The notes: a model not told the origin generated them from the letters alone. DNA of 64,000 bases from Neodontobutis hainanensis (GCA_024349245.1 JALDNG010000102.1:530001-594000); one strand, 5' to 3'; shown: positions 1 to 15,500, counted from the first letter of the stretch. Program-made: numbers and translations.

Positions 1-3000
1 CATTTAAATGAAACTAGGGGCACCCTGCCCATTTTCTGGTGACTTCAATCAAAAGTAGTGCAATGCCTGTCTGTTCCGATCAGTTCCATAGAGAATGCCT
101 CACTGTTCAATCCATCATGCTTAACATTTGGGAAATCCAGATGCTATTGTGGAAGTGTGACTAAATAAGTGAGTCAGTGATTTTGATGCAGGCTTGAGTA
201 ACACAGGAGCTCAACTTTCCTCCAGCCGTCAGAGAAAATACTAGTGGAATGCAGATTCAAGCACGCTCATTTTAATTTTCACAATACATATTTTTTAAAA
301 TGGATTTGATTTAGTGTCTGTTGAGTTTTACTACACATTTGTATTTCTTCTGTTCGACCAGTTAAACACAGTTATGGGCAATATTTACTGTATAACTTTA
401 TAAATACGGTTTACTTAAATGCAGCTGCCCTTCCATCTGTTGTTTGCAGTAAAGCTGCTGCTCGTAGGCTGGAATATTAACACGGGCATATTTAACTTTG
501 ATGCATATTCACACAGGGCAGGTTTTATGATGCATATTAACACAGGGCTTGTTACAGTGTATGACTTTACAGGCAACAAACACAAAAACAATTACATATT
601 TTACATTCTTGTCACATTTAGGCTACATTCACCCATGTAGCTACAGAAATGCACTTTATAACCAATTGTAAGGCTGTGATCTTGGATTTAGGTTTTGAAT
701 TCTTTATTCCTGACCTGGATGACTTTATTACAGGTTTATTACAGGAGTTATAGGTAGAGAATAGAGACCGCAGAGAAGACATGCTCGTACCTGATGCCTT
801 CTTCAATGTCTTTGGAGGTTAGTGAGGGCAGACACTCGAGCACACTGTAGCTGCTGTAGTATATCAAGAGGAAAAATAAATTAAATAATGATTATGATAT
901 TCATCTTGTGAGAAGCAAGACCTTCACACACAACGTTTTACTGTGAAATAGCCGTAAAAGTAATGCTCTGCAGTGAATTGTAAAATCAGCTTACTTGTTT
1001 CTAGTTTTAGTTTCTTTGAGGTACTTCCTGTATTTATTCTGAATTGTTTGTGTGCTGACCTGAAAACATCGTATGAGTGGGAGATGCATGAATCACGGCT
1101 TTTAAATGTGATAAATTACGTTTGAAGAAGGTTTCTTTTTTATGCGAGATTTGGGAGATACTCTATCAGATTCCCAGCCTCCTCATTCTGCATCGCTCTG
1201 ACACGTCGGGGAAATAGAGTTGTTGTGTAGGTGGATTTCAAGGAAGTGGAAATGTTTTGCATATTGCAAAGAGACAACTTTAACAGCTGTGGTACAAGCG
1301 TTATTTGGAGCAATCTCATTAATAAGACAGTTTATGACAGTGGTTTAAGCGTAATTCACATTGGGTGAGGATTATTTTTAACTCATTTATACAAAAGAAT
1401 TACCTGCCTACAGAAAAAATGTTACTGGTCATCAACATTGACCTGTAAATAATGTGCTTTTCAGCAAGTCTATTTAAAATGGTGTCTAATGAAGGAAGTC
1501 AAACATTTGTTTCCCACCTAATCCAATCTACTTTCATCAGAGGTCATTGTTATGAAGATCCCAGATTGGTCCAGGGTCCAGTGCTACACCTTTAAATCTT
1601 GTCTGGTTTGGTGATAGTCACACAATTTGATATCTTAGTTTTCTTTTAAATAAATAAATTAGTTGACAATTTAACACATGGTTTTATGTTGCTTTAATCT
1701 TCCCAAGCAGAGATAGGCCGTAACAATCATAACATGTCAACTTTGTCAAATGCAGCGTTCTACCTTCAGCATCAATCAGTAACCATAATTACACACTACG
1801 TTTCATCCAACTACAGTACACCTGGACCAAAAAATAAAATCCCTTTAGGCATTCCCATTAGACCAGAAATCAATTTAGTTAAGAGTAATGATGTTACCTG
1901 TTAGCCATTAGTCTTTTAAATGAAATGTTATTGAGCGGGGATCTTACCATCATGGCAACATTTTGGCTCACGCAGACATTAATAAGACCATGGACTTTAG
2001 CTGTAATTACATTGTAGTCTACTAATCCAGGTTTGTTAGGATAATTCTGTTCACATTACATTACTCATTAGGCCATTAACTGATTTATGTACTGTTGGTA
2101 TAAAACAGCTCTGAAATATGGACATGTATGTTTCCATCATATGGCATTAGGATAATCATAGCCCATTAACTCATCTGATTTTTGTCACCATTCAGTGAAT
2201 TAGTCACGTCATTACAATACTGTGTTTGTCAGCCGCTCCATCAGACATTCATGTATTATCGTCACTTGTCACTGCGCTTTGTCACGCAGGACAAGATCTA
2301 TTTATGTTTATGTTTTCATTATTTATGGCTCTAATACATTCATTCATGTTGACAGTCTACAGAAGGAAAAAAAAATAGAAGGAGTTAATGTGGGCATTAT
2401 CCTGGGTTGTTTGGTTATATGTACATCAATCTATTCAATGTTTTTATTATTGTGCATTAGTCAAATGTAAATTTTTTCCACATTTGCAATTATGCAAGCT
2501 TGTTTGTTTTTTCAAGTTTAGTAAAAGAGCAGCAGCTGGTTATTGCAGTTTAAGAGCAAGACAGCAGTGACACAACAAAAAAAAGTTAGACAAACATTTC
2601 TACATACTTTATTTCAATTTATTCAACAAAAAAAAAAAACTCTGGTGTTCCACATGAAAGTCCTGGGTTTTGTGTACCCTACCATCATCTCACCCTCCTG
2701 TCTATTGAAAAATTAAAGACCTTCTTAAATTACAAGCGCTAACAAAACAGAAGTGATGGTATGTTTTTTTTCTGATATGTACAGTACATGTGCATCATTT
2801 TCTTCTGGACAAAAATCTCCAGGTTGTATTCTTGCATGGGTCTACCCACTCACTGATCCAGTCCTCCACTGCAGCTGTACAATACACTCAACATGCACGC
2901 AGCACAGCCTTACCACACAATCCACGACATTAGAAAACAATGGACACTCTGACTGCAATCTCTCGGTCTCCTCTTGTCTTTGACTCGCTCTGATTAAAGC

Positions 3001-3479
3001 CACCAATTTGCTAACATGCCATTATCTGAATGCTTTGATTACAGAGCTGCATCGTTTGGAGAAAAACTTCAATTTCCTTTCAGCAGCTTTTGTTGTTCAG
3101 AATATGATGATGGGGGAGCACTCTTGGCAAAAACACCTCGACATTTGTGATGTTTCTATCTGAGTGACACGTTGCAACAGAAATATTGGGCTTCCCAGTG
3201 GAAAAAAACAAAAACAAAACCCTGAACTGTGCTATTGTTGAAATCATTTTATGACTTTTCCTTCTTTCTTGCTCTATCTCAGTTCTTTTCTCATTTCTCA
3301 TTTGAAATTTATTTTGCTTTTTTGATGATTATTTGACTCTTCTTTCTCCCATTAATGCGAGAGAGAAGAATTTGTCATTGTTTTTCTTTTAATCCTTTGG
3401 CTCAAGTTTTTTTACCCCCTTCCTCTCTCAACCCAGTTTTCTGATTTTGTCCTCCTCTGTATTCTGTTCTCCTCCGCAG
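1..3479. other. intron (part), upstream of the first visible exon
   Basis: No coding exon could be supported here. The preceding csmd3 exon, which should end CUB2 in phase 1, is not in the window. The stretch is AT-rich with short A runs near 2575 and 2628 and no recognisable mobile element. The last 20 bases before 3480 form a pyrimidine-rich acceptor ending CAG. Confidence 0.7.
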
Positions 3480-3557
3480 TGAAGCGTTCAGTAGATTTTA
3501 AATCGCGGGGCGTTAAATTATTCCCTGGCAAAGACTCCAGCAACAAGTTTTCAATAT
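3480..3557 (+). CDS. csmd3: csmd3 exon: basic linker between CUB2 and Sushi2
   Basis: 78 bp, phase 1 in and phase 1 out. The acceptor is CCTCCGCAG and the donor GTGAGT. It reads (V)KRSVDFKSRGVKLFPGKDSS and then NKFSI, a short basic stretch without Cys. This linker is a CSMD family hallmark found between the second CUB and second Sushi domains. Because the exon is symmetric it could be skipped without a frameshift. Confidence 0.9.
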
Positions 3558-6500
3558 GTGAGTTCACACCTTAATGTCACTATGGCTAATGAACTAACAT
3601 GTGATGGCTTGATTTGGCTTGGACCTCTTTTTTGGGTTTGACTTTTGCTTTGTTTTTTTTTTTTTTTACTTTAACTCTTAAAAAGGCTTCCAAAACTGAT
3701 CGGATTGGTCATCCTAAAACTATCACTTACCTTCTCAGATTCTACATTTGGTCTAAGCACTCGGTAAAAGTTTGACAGCCTTTGTAAGAGTTTGAATTAT
3801 GCTTGATTGCTGTGCTCCTTGTTGTTTTGTATATGTATTTCTGTCATGGTCTTTGCATGCTTCGTCATGGCTTGCTTTGATATATTTACAGCTTGTTCTG
3901 ATAAGCATAACCGTGGTTGATTTTAGCTGGCTTTGGGCTCTTTCAGGTTGTGTGAATCCACTGCTCTGATATAGTTTCACCACACCCTCTTTACAATTGT
4001 TCACTTTTCCTTTATATATCTGCTGAACATCTTGTAGACCTTTACATAAATGTAGAAAGTGGCAAACCTTAAACAGTAGCTAACCATCAGTTTAGAGTGA
4101 CTGAGCTATAAAAGTAAGTAAATCTATAAAAAAAAACAAAGTAAATAAAGGGACTCAATGGGAACCAGGCTTTCATTTCCTGCTTTTACCTGATCAACCT
4201 GTCCATTGTTAACTACAAGTCTTTAGATTTAGTTAGTTTTAAGCTTTCTAGTCTCTATATGCCATATTATACATTATTTCACGGGTTCCAAAATCCCAAA
4301 GTCATATTTCTAATGTTAATTAACTCACCAATATTTTGTCCAACTTTTTACACTTAGAAGAAAAAGTCATTTTTACAAAGGAACTGTTTAATTAGTCTCC
4401 TTTAAGTGAAAGGATCAGACTGGACTGCAAATGGTTCATAAGTCATTTGACACACTGAAATGCAGAAATGACCATGTGGACATTATTAGACTCTCTCCAA
4501 AGACTGCTAGACTGGAAGAACACGTACAAAAAAAAAAAAAAAAAAAGCTTAAAAGATTGCCAAGAGAATAAGCAGCTCCTTTGTTACTGGGGCTTATTAC
4601 AACTTTCAAAAGTCACTTTAGCTTTACATATTCTAACAGTCCAATTTTTACTTGTGGATCTCTTATTATTCTTTCTTCGTCTATGTCTTTCACAGACAAA
4701 TGCACACAACCTTCGTCTTTCCACTGTGAAGGTCACACAGTTTTTCTGCCACAATAATGTTCCATGTTTCCCTTCGAGTTTAATTACAAACAGCATATTA
4801 TTGCATTATTTATTACGCATACAGGTCCTCGCTCTAATACTGCAAATGCATATGTGTATAATGGAACAGCAGCAAGGACATATGTAAAGGCTTAGACAAA
4901 TAGTTATGCGAGGGCATGCACGAAACGCAAACATAAAATAGAATAGTATATTAAGTAAAAATGCGTGAGTGGTCGTCAAGTGCCTGCTAGTTGTAGGAAA
5001 GTAAAGAGGTTGAAGGGTCCATGCAGATAAGATAGTGTACCCACTTTGTCAAAGAAGCACCACCAAATATTATGCATGATTGGTAATGATGCATTTTGAT
5101 CCTTAAAGGACTCCGTTGCTTGTTGTCCTTGTTTGCTTGCCTGTACTCTGTGTAAGTGCTTGTGTGTCAGGTTGCCAAGTTCAATGTCCTAATTAGTTTC
5201 TGTGGCTGGATCAGACGTTTATTACCCATTTTTACTTTTCAAGATGATGTATGTTGCTGTCAGAAAAGTACAGTGTACAGTTTGTGTTAACATTTCCGTC
5301 ATCATGTTCCTGTGTGTGCGTATATTTGTGTCATCTCGTTTCTTGTGGAAAAGGGTCTGTGCTGTTCTGTACTGATACTGTTACCAGTCCCTCTGTTATG
5401 GTGTTAATAGTCCAGATGGTCAAATTAGCCGCTTCAACAAAGCAACAAACTATGTGCTCCAGCAAACACTTGAACACGCATACACACCAGCCACCTGCTG
5501 GGTTTGTCGATAGAGACTAAACATGTACACGCATTAGTTAGTTAGTCTGAATGTCCGAACAGCCTGGTGACAAGGGAAAGCGATTGTTACACCCAAACTA
5601 GGTTTTACAAAATCAGCATTTAGTTTAGCTACAACAAATTATTTTGGTTGTCTTCTAACTTATATTGTAACCTGAAACAATGACAGACTCAATGGAGCTG
5701 GGTGTATCCCTGTGGCATCTCATTGTAGAACCAAAATGTTACACAAATCACTATTATTCACCTTTTTTTATTACTATGACTATAAACAAGTGCAGTTTTT
5801 TGCTTAACTTGGATACTTCAAGCATCCATACTTATTTAAAATGCATGTTGCACCCGAAATCCTCAGTGAATGAATTTATTCATTTTAAACATGTTTGTGC
5901 TCGGCTCCCAAATAGAATAGTTATGTCCTCTGAAACCTGCACTGCCGTTGTGAATTCTGAGTTTCAAAAGGCTTACCCCCTACCAAGCATACACCTGTAG
6001 GTTCTGCGTCCAACCTCCCCGACAGCGAGGTTAGACTTAGAACTCTTCACTCGCAGTAGGTTACTTTAATGTTTTCCTGTTGGAGGTTGTAAATCTGTAA
6101 CACTGTGCCATTTATAGAAACTGCCGCCAGAAATAATATGAGATGTACATAAAAGGTGAAGATGCTGAGCTATTGCCATCTGAAAAAACAGGAAGTACAT
6201 TTACCAAAACAGTTATTCTCTTTATTAATTTCTAATAAAATAAAAAAGCTAATAAGAAAAGATAAAAAAACAAAAATTTGAAAAGTAAAAATCACCAAAG
6301 TGGCTTTTTTTCCCATTCGTTGGTTTGAAAGAAATATTTGGTAACTCAAGGATTATTCAAATAACTTTACTCTCACTGTGAGCTCATTAAAGAATAGTAG
6401 ATCCTGACGCATGGGGCCCTGGACCGGCTAAAAGTAGGTCATGAATGGACTCACATGATTACTCATTTTAATGCCTGCCAAGCTATTAAAAACACACACA

Positions 6501-9500
6501 ATAACACTTGATTTGTTCCTGTGTTAAAGGCGAGCAAATTTAAATTGTGAATGAAGGGGAGCTAGTTTTAAACCGAAGCTTTTGAATTGGAAGTTGTTTT
6601 TGTTTTGCATTTTGCTCTTCCCCTAAAAGCCAGATTTCCTTGGCTGTCCCTAGAAACACACTGCAGATTATTCTTTTTCATCCACACACATAAGAGCATA
6701 GCGTCCACGGCTAACCCTGGAGCTGTGTTTCTTGAAAGTTTTATATTTGGAACAAAGACTTATTCAGGGTAGTGTTAAATGCGGACTGATATTTCCAGGA
6801 ATACACAGACAGCAGCTAAACGAATAAGCCTAGAAACGAAAAGTCCAATAAATGGTGGCACATCTATACAGCTTAACGTCCAAAAGAAGCAATTATTTTA
6901 AGAGGCTGAGCAAAGCAATGCATTGAGTCAAATGTTTTTTTGTCTGTATTGTTGTTGTCTTTGTCTGTTATGAAGAGTATTACTGTCAAGATTAGCTTTT
7001 GTTTTTCAGAAAGGATTGCATCTAGTGCGTCTGCTTGTCCATTTGTGCTACACTATATCTCAGTTTGTCTAACCTGTTTCTCATTCCTACTCTCTGAGCT
7101 GTGATAAGTGACAACCAGAACTAACAGTGGATAGCAAAAGATTCCCACTGAGACACGTTGTACTGCATACCACCTCGAAAATGACAGCTCTATTTTAGGA
7201 TAATTGTAAGGTGTGCTGGACCAGCTTTGTCCCAAATTACACCACCAACACCAGATAGTATGTCCCTGTGTCGAAGTATTGCTGGTTATGGTGTATTATC
7301 AGTGTTTTGCTTCTAACTTTTGTCCCTGGCTTTCACCTCTCTTCTCTGTGTAGTAAATGAAGGCGGTGTGAGACAGGCGTCTAACTCCTGCCCTGACCCA
7401 GGAGAGCCGGAGAATGGCAAGCGCCATGGCAACGACTTCAGGTACAGCATTCGTGCCGGCACAATGCAACTGCCTACTGACTTTCAATGACATTCACAGC
7501 TACAAAGAGTGATAGATGATGCTTGAAACTATACAGTCCTATTCTTTTTCACATTTTTGTAGCATTGGCAGTGAGGTTCATTTCACCTGTGGAGAAGACT
7601 ATGTTCTTCAGGGCAGTAAAACCATCAGCTGCCAGAGAGTCGCAGAAGTCTTTGCAGCCTGGAGCGACCACAGACCAGTTTGTAAAGGTAAGGACAACGG
7701 AAAACTAAGCACAGTTACACACCCTGTCCAAACTGTGATTAAATAATAGGTCTCACAATGTTTACAAGGGCTTTGTTTTGGCCTCTCTTCAGTTTGAATT
7801 TGTGTTGATGAGCTTTCTGTTTATTGCTGAAAAAGCCTACTTCAGTGTTTGACTTCAGGCTGCTAAATTATGAAACAAAACACATTAAACTGAAATTTTT
7901 GGAGAACAGGACTTCACTGACATGCTGCTTATGTGATTGTCCAGATACTTAATGTTAGGCTTCATTTGTGTGTCACATCTTATACTCTGAGGAGGTTCTC
8001 ATTGTTTTACAAGCAGCAGCAATGCCACAGTGACAAAACATGTACTGCTGTAAAAGATGCCAGTGATGCCTTAGACCCCCTTTAGCCAGTTGGACATGAG
8101 GTTTGGTGGCAAGGCGACTGTGCAGCCTAGCCAATATAAGGAATTTGGCTTTGGCTCTTTTTTGTCTAATCATATTAAGTCAGAATCCACAATGCAGCTC
8201 TTCCTGTGATTGAAAATATTATTGTAGTCCTGCTCACACTGACCAACCCAGAGTGTACCAGGACCGTCACAAACAGGCCTCTAGAGAATGAGACCAAGCT
8301 AACCCTGGACTGCACTGCACATGACCAAGTCCAGACAATAGCCAGTAGAAGCTACAAGGGAAAAGATACAAAGGTTAATTTCTAAGATTTGATTATATGT
8401 CCATGTCCTGTCATTCAATCCCTGACGGCACAGCATTTGCCTTGAAGTTTAAACCAATAAAAAAAAAAATGTTGTGGTCCTGGTAACATGGCTTATGCTA
8501 TAAATAATTTGTGTGTAGTGCATGACAAGACTGAAACCTTTAAGAAGTTACTTTACATGTCCGTCTCAAGACCACAACAAATCTGAAATACTACAAGACT
8601 AATACATTCTTTATTCTTTCTGCTCCTTCTATGGTCCAGGCTCTACATGTTTTCCCTCAGTCTTGCGGCACACACCCAAACACACACATATACAACATCC
8701 ACAGAGAGAGTGAGACAGAAATGGAGAGAGGGCATCTGTCATGTTAAATGCCAAAGTCATTTGTCATGTTTCCCTCCACTAGGCTTCAGACAGAAGTGGG
8801 AGACTCTTACTTTAACATAATACTGATATACTTTAGGTTTGTGTCTGTACGTCCCTCTTTGCATGTGGAAGACAGGAGCACTTTTAAAACCAAGCTAATA
8901 ATTGGGAGATTCTATAATGAAGTGGGAAAAAGGAGAGTGGAAGGAAGTGGCAGTTGTAAAGGGGCAATGAATGAAGAAGCTGAGAAATGTCACACCTTCT
9001 CTTCTTATTAATTCACAGCACCTTTGAAAGGAAGTGAACAAAAGGCGACTAATGTGTTGAAATGGAATTCTGCCTCAAACTAATGGCACCATTGCCAGCT
9101 GTAATTATTTTTGGAAGCTGTAAGAAATTGGAACAATTTGATTAAAAAAAAAAAAAGTTCTTTCTGCTGACCTACTACTATAAGGTCAAAGTTCAAGCTC
9201 ATATATATAAAGCACCCTGGAAGCCTGCAGGGATTTAACACTGCCCTCTGGGAAATCTAAGCAGAGCTGTTTTAATTTGGCCTGGGTCATGCCTCCAGGT
9301 CAGAGGGCACGGTTTAACCACTCTCCCCTACTGTTCCTCGTGTGAACATGACCCACAGGCCAATGACCTTCATTAAGCTTTATGTTTCTATAACAATACA
9401 CATTCTCCTACACCAGCAGGATGTACAGTAGTGTCAGGATTGGCAGGCTTTATTTGAGATGTGACTGGTCCTTCTCAATCAGCCATGTTAAATTATTCAT

Positions 9501-12500
9501 TAGGCAAGGCAAGGCAATTTTATTTATAATAAATTCTTACACTGGGTCATTCAAAGTGCTTTACAGAAATAAAAGACAAATTTAAAGTACACAGACCAGA
9601 TTTAGAGTAAAGACTGACACGGATTGGTGCAGCTTCTACAGTGATGTGGTCAATGTACCGATCCCTTATGGTAAAGAAGGAGCTGAGCTGTAAGGCAAAG
9701 CTCTCGATTTACCAGTCGATCTACGCTCCTACTCTCACCTATGGTCATGAGCTTTGGGTCATGACCGAAAGAACAAGATCCCGGATACAAGCGGCCGAAA
9801 TGAGCTTTCTCCGCAGAGTGGCGGGGCGCTCCCTTAGAGATAGGGTGAGGAGCTCGGTCACTTGGGAGGAGCGCAAAGTAGAGCCGCTGCTCCTTCACAT
9901 CGAGAGGAGCCAGCTGAGGTGGCTTGGGCATCTGTTTCGGATGCCACCTGGACGCCACCCTAGGGAGGTGTTCTGGGCATGTTCCACCGGGAGGAGACCC
10001 CGGGAAAGACCTTGGACACGCTGGAGGGACTATGTCTCTCGGCTGGCCTGGGAACGCCTCGATATCCCCCCGGAAGAGCTGGAGGAAGTGTCTGTGGAGT
10101 GGGAAGTTTGGGCATCTCTGCTGAGACTGCTGCCCCCGCGACCCGGCCCCAGATAAGCAGTAGAAGATAGATGGATGGATGGATGGATGGATAGAGTTCA
10201 GATCAAAAACACTTTCACTGTTCAGTTTAAATATCAAATAGTTTATTGTGCTCATGCCCTTTTAATGATTTTACATTTTTAAATTAATTTATCATCATTA
10301 AATACTTCATAAAAAGCATTTAAATAAACTGTAGCTAGTCCCGAGCATCCAAAGAAACTCTGCCTTAAAAGTTAATGATGTTGAAGAATGAAAGTCAAAA
10401 TAGTACAGAAAACAGAGCCATGACTCAGCAGGGTTCTTGGAAAGAAAATCTTGTTGGCCAGGCAGAACATTTTTACCAACTGCTTCTGCGAAGTAGGTCT
10501 AAATTGTTAAAGCATTATTTAAAAAAACACACACAGTAGCTGAAATTCCCAACACTGTTCACTGAGCAACTTTTTGACAAAGCTGTGACGGTAAAGTGCA
10601 CCATGCTGCTACATGGTGTTGCTAAGTAACTAGTTGATATTTGGGAATTTAAATATTTTACTATGGAGGAGTCTTACTCCAGCATAGCTCTTCTCTAACG
10701 GAAGCTGACTGAACTTTGTAAACATAAAACTTGTCCTAGGAATAATGCTGTACCTAGAAGTAATTACAGACTGTCATGTTTTATGGAGGAGCAATATAAC
10801 AGGAGCCACTCCAACTTCAAAAGCTATTTATTACTTATTCAAGTGCTTCGGTTTGTCATTATGATGCATTTTCTTCCGCTTAGTCCCGTTAGGGGTTGTG
10901 GGTGACTGGAGCCTATCCCAGCAACTTTGGGCCTTAGATGGGGTACTCCCTGGACAATGACCAGTTGGTTGCAGGATATATACAGTATGTACTAATTTCT
11001 ACTTTGTTCGAAAATACTAGAATAACCACTTAGGTTGCTGGAAGGACAGGATGTAACACTGGAACTATACTGATGTCACAGTCATGCTAAGGCTTTGTTG
11101 ATGATCACCAAGAGAACTCTAGTGTGCATCAGCAAACTATTGATTTATTTTGTTGAGAGTGAACTCTAATCCACAGTGTATTTTCATTCTTATTGGCTCT
11201 AGATGAAAATGTTTTTAAATAAATTGGAGTATAAACATATTTTAAGCCTGGTTGACAGATTCTAGTAACAGATTCTAGTGCTGAAAGATGCTACAGCCTA
11301 ATATTTAAAAATAAAATTGGCAACAAAATGGTGCACGTTATCAGATGGACTCACTGGAACAAATCATCTACTTATTCAGTGACGCTGTCAGTCTGGCTAA
11401 GCATGGAAGGATTCTTACTTCCAATTCAAAAAGAAAATGTCGTGGGATTTTCAAGCTGCTGTGACCTCCCTGTCTCATAGATTAAAAGATTTCTTGATGG
11501 AGACTAATAAGTAAGTCAGTTTTTATGTGGTCATACTTTGTGAGGAGTACAGAGACCTAAATTCAATCAAATTTGTCGATACACTCTGACAACTGGCTTA
11601 ATATTGCCCATTCCTCTGAGAGCGGAGAAAAATAGTCCGTTAGATTACAATTTCAGCCTGTTTTTTTGCCGTCCATTTAATTGTGGACCCACTTCGTTGA
11701 CCTGCATGTCTTCTGAGTTGCTTTCTATTACGTATACCAACAGAGAATGGCAACAGAATTCGAGATGGGCGATACCAAAATCTGTTCTTTCAATAAAATA
11801 CCATTCGTTTATGGTACTTTTTCATCAATACCAATACCAATACTTTTTGCCCCCTAAAGAAAAATCTTTTTTTTTCACAATTATCATTACTAACTTTATT
11901 GTAAGACCAATATAAACTAGGAATAAAATTTATGTACATACTTAAAAAAATGCTTTTTAAATAACAAAATACATTTGTTTGTGGGTGAAGAAAATAGCAC
12001 CACTTTTTCTCTCTCGGGTCATTCGTGCTGCTGCTGCGCTACTGCCATAGTCATGTGACTCTAAAGATCATGTAAAATACTTGTGCTTGTTTTCACAAAT
12101 ACATATGCCTAAAACTCTCAGAAGAGAAAATTGAACAATTTGTGTTGGCACAGTGGTATTGCAATTAAAAAAAAAAAAAGTATTGCAAAATATTGACTGG
12201 CAGGTATCAAAGTATTACCTGAGTATTGAAACGCCCATCTCTAAACAGAATGTCTTCACCAGGAATCTAACCCCTGTTTCCTCTAAATACATACAAGGCA
12301 GTGGGGTTGCACCGGTGTGTATAACTCTGCATTTGGCTGTGATCTGTGACATATACTCGTTGGATATAGTGTAGGAAATTACTGCTGTTACTCATTGTTT
12401 TCCAAATTTGACCTTTGCCAAGAGTGGTTTTAAGTTTCACCACACCAGAGTTTTACTTTGTTTGTGAACAGATTTACCTGCTTCCACATTTTTATACAAC

Positions 12501-15500
12501 AAAAGAAGTGGACATGTGTCTCGTTGGTGTAGTGTTGCACAACTCATTGACAGCTGTCAGTGACTCATGTGCTTGATCCGCTCCAGGAACAATCTCACGC
12601 AGCACAGGACACAAGTGCACTGTGCTCAAGAAAGGATTTTTTAGAATTTTTAGAGAGCACATCCACCTCCAACAGAGCCTGTGTTTCCGTCAACAATACT
12701 TCTTAGCTGCTCAAAACTGTTTTCTTTACAGTGTTCTGTGTGTGCTTTTTTTGTTTTATTGTACAAATGTGAAAGGAGAGAAGGGATGTGTAGATCCGAA
12801 CACCACTGATGTTTGACCTTTGCATTTAGACTAACCAAAAGCTGAAGTGGAAACTCACGGCCAACATTGAGAACAAGTCAATGTGACAACAAGTATCCAG
12901 CCATGGATTTATTAAAGGGTCACTTTAGTCCAAATGTCTAAATACTGCTAAATATGTATTTTGGAACATTAAGCTAAAAATATATTTATTATGAAAATGT
13001 GGCCTTTTTGGTTTTCTGTGCCCAACAGTAAACTGTCAGAAAGTTACTGAGAGACAAACAACAGTGACAGTAATGGATTGGTAATCACCTTTATAGACAC
13101 ATTAAACAATTAGAAAACTAAATAAAAATAAACTACAATAACAGTCATTAATTCCCAATGTCCTTCTGTCCACTCCTGCAACGCTTTATGAGTGAGAGAG
13201 ACAGAGAGGCACAGAGTCCATGTGGCACCTTGATTAATGGACAGATGGCAAAGCCTCTGAGCCAACTCACTCTCAGCCGCTGTGTGTTTGTGGATGTGTC
13301 TCTGTGAACTCCAGGGGATCTCAGTCGATCTGATCTGAGTAACTGACTCAGTCCAGGGTGCTGCTTTATATATCCTCAATGCCTGCATCACACTTTTAGA
13401 TATGACTTAGTATGGTGGCAAGATCCTGAAAATCATAGTTTCTCAAAGTAATGACATATTAAACCATGTCAGAATGTTTCAAGGACATCGGTCAAATCCA
13501 CAAATCTACCAAAAGGCTTTTATAATCTGAAGATACACTCTGCAGCTACACTACATGATTATGTGTCTGAGTATGTATGTGTCCGTGTGAGCCCATTAGT
13601 GCTCCAACCAGAGAGACAGCCATAGGAACACTGTGTGCCAGCCTAATGATGTCATCAATCATCGGCAGTGTCCATTGGTCAATCTATCTACACCAAAGAC
13701 AGCCTGTTAAAACAGTCTGTTCAGCCTGGTCACAGTAAATCCTGATCTCAACTGTAATCTGAAGCTTTCTGTGACGCCTGTACTTCATCAAAAGTTTCAG
13801 TCTCTGATTTGATTGAAGACTATATCGGCATCAAGTCCAGGAACATTGTAATATTCATCTAATATAATTTTCGGTGGACTTAACAGTTTCATAAAAGCTG
13901 TCAAACATGTATTATAATTAAACGTGAAAGTGATTGCCTGTCATCAGGCGTTGAATCCAATATGCCCTCAAACCATTACTGTCAAAATCAGAACGAGTTG
14001 GTTGGATGTCTTTTAACTTTATTAGTTTAATAATCTTATGAGAACTGTCTGGTAGACTCGTAGACTTATCAAGCCATGTTAACTAAAAGTAGTACAGTTA
14101 CAATATTGTTACATCAGAAAAATGTTTTACTCAATGTAATGTAAAGCACCAGATTTTGGTTACTCAGCAGCCCTGGGACAGAGGGGGTAGTTGAAGCAGC
14201 AGCTGGTTACTGGTCCACTAGTTGCATGCCATTTCCAAATGAACCCACAAATAGTGTTTTTAAGAAACTCACTGATATGATTTGATTGGATTTTCTATTT
14301 GGTTCCTATTGCATAAAGCGTGCATTCTATTGTTCTGGTTGGTGTGCAGGGCCTCGGACATAATCTAGAGTAGCTATGGTTAAGTGTCCTTGGTATGCTT
14401 CAGCAGTTTTGGCCGAATGGATGATTGGACCTGAGCCCTTCACTATGGGGACGAGTCACTAACTGCAAAGGCCATCCTGCTGAGAGCAGCCCACTTGGAC
14501 TTTAAGTGTGAGACGCGCTCAGACTAGAGGAGAGCTGGGACTGACTTTCTGCTATGATAGAATGAAAACTCACAAAAAACAGTAACCTTCCTAGTGCTTG
14601 TGGAGCGCATAAGTTGTGCTCTAAAGCTATAAAACAAAACTTGGAAGAACTTAGCAAGGGCATTGGAGAAACAGTAAAAGCTTTAGTAATATAATCCTTG
14701 CCTAAAACATCATTAAGGTTTGGTCTGCATCCCAGCCATGTACACATTTTGTGAGGGTCCTGAGGAAGTCCTGTTGACTTGATTACATAAACTGAAAGAC
14801 ACACATTGGTTGTTATACACACTGTGTCCTGCCTAAAGCATTCCGTTAATCTTCTTTATGATTCTATGGTGCTATAAATCTTAGACTCTCATTATACTCA
14901 TCAAAAATGTAATTTGATGCATCATTTATTATTCCTTAAATAGTGTGGACTCATTGGCACTATGCCATCCATACACTGTGTGCCAATATAAATACTACTA
15001 TAAAGTTATCTTACAGAGCTTTAGAGGCCTGTTCAATACTACAGAAACTCCACAGCAAAACTTTCCTGTTAAAAGTTATCAAATCAACTACTGAGATAAA
15101 CTTTGACATTATTTGTAGATTATTCAACACATCAAAGTGTATTCTGTAAAATTGCACAACAGATCAGTGCAAATATACCAAAAGTCTCAGCAACAATATA
15201 TATAAATACAGATGGAACATGTGTAAACCTCATCAGTATCTATATCTGTTCCTCTGAGCATTACAGTGAGGACATGACTAAAAGAAGCAGAGACAAGAAT
15301 GTGCCAAGAGATGGATGGTATTTAATATAAATTATGGGATGTTAGTTCCTCTGGTAATTCTGGTGATAACTCTCTCCGCGCTATCGCTTAAGCAACACCA
15401 TGCCCATTCGGCTGTTGGCACACCGATGGGCTGGCCATTCGTTCAGGCCACGCTGATTGAGCTGTCAACACTCGCGCATATACGCAGACACACTCTATGA

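Noticed and set aside
4468..4887. A 139-codon open frame on the + strand
   Set aside because: It runs through a poly-A tract giving a Lys run, and nothing in it resembles a protein family.
9650..10255. A 201-codon open frame on the minus strand
   Set aside because: It is the antisense shadow of the LINE reverse transcriptase end at 9609-10193.
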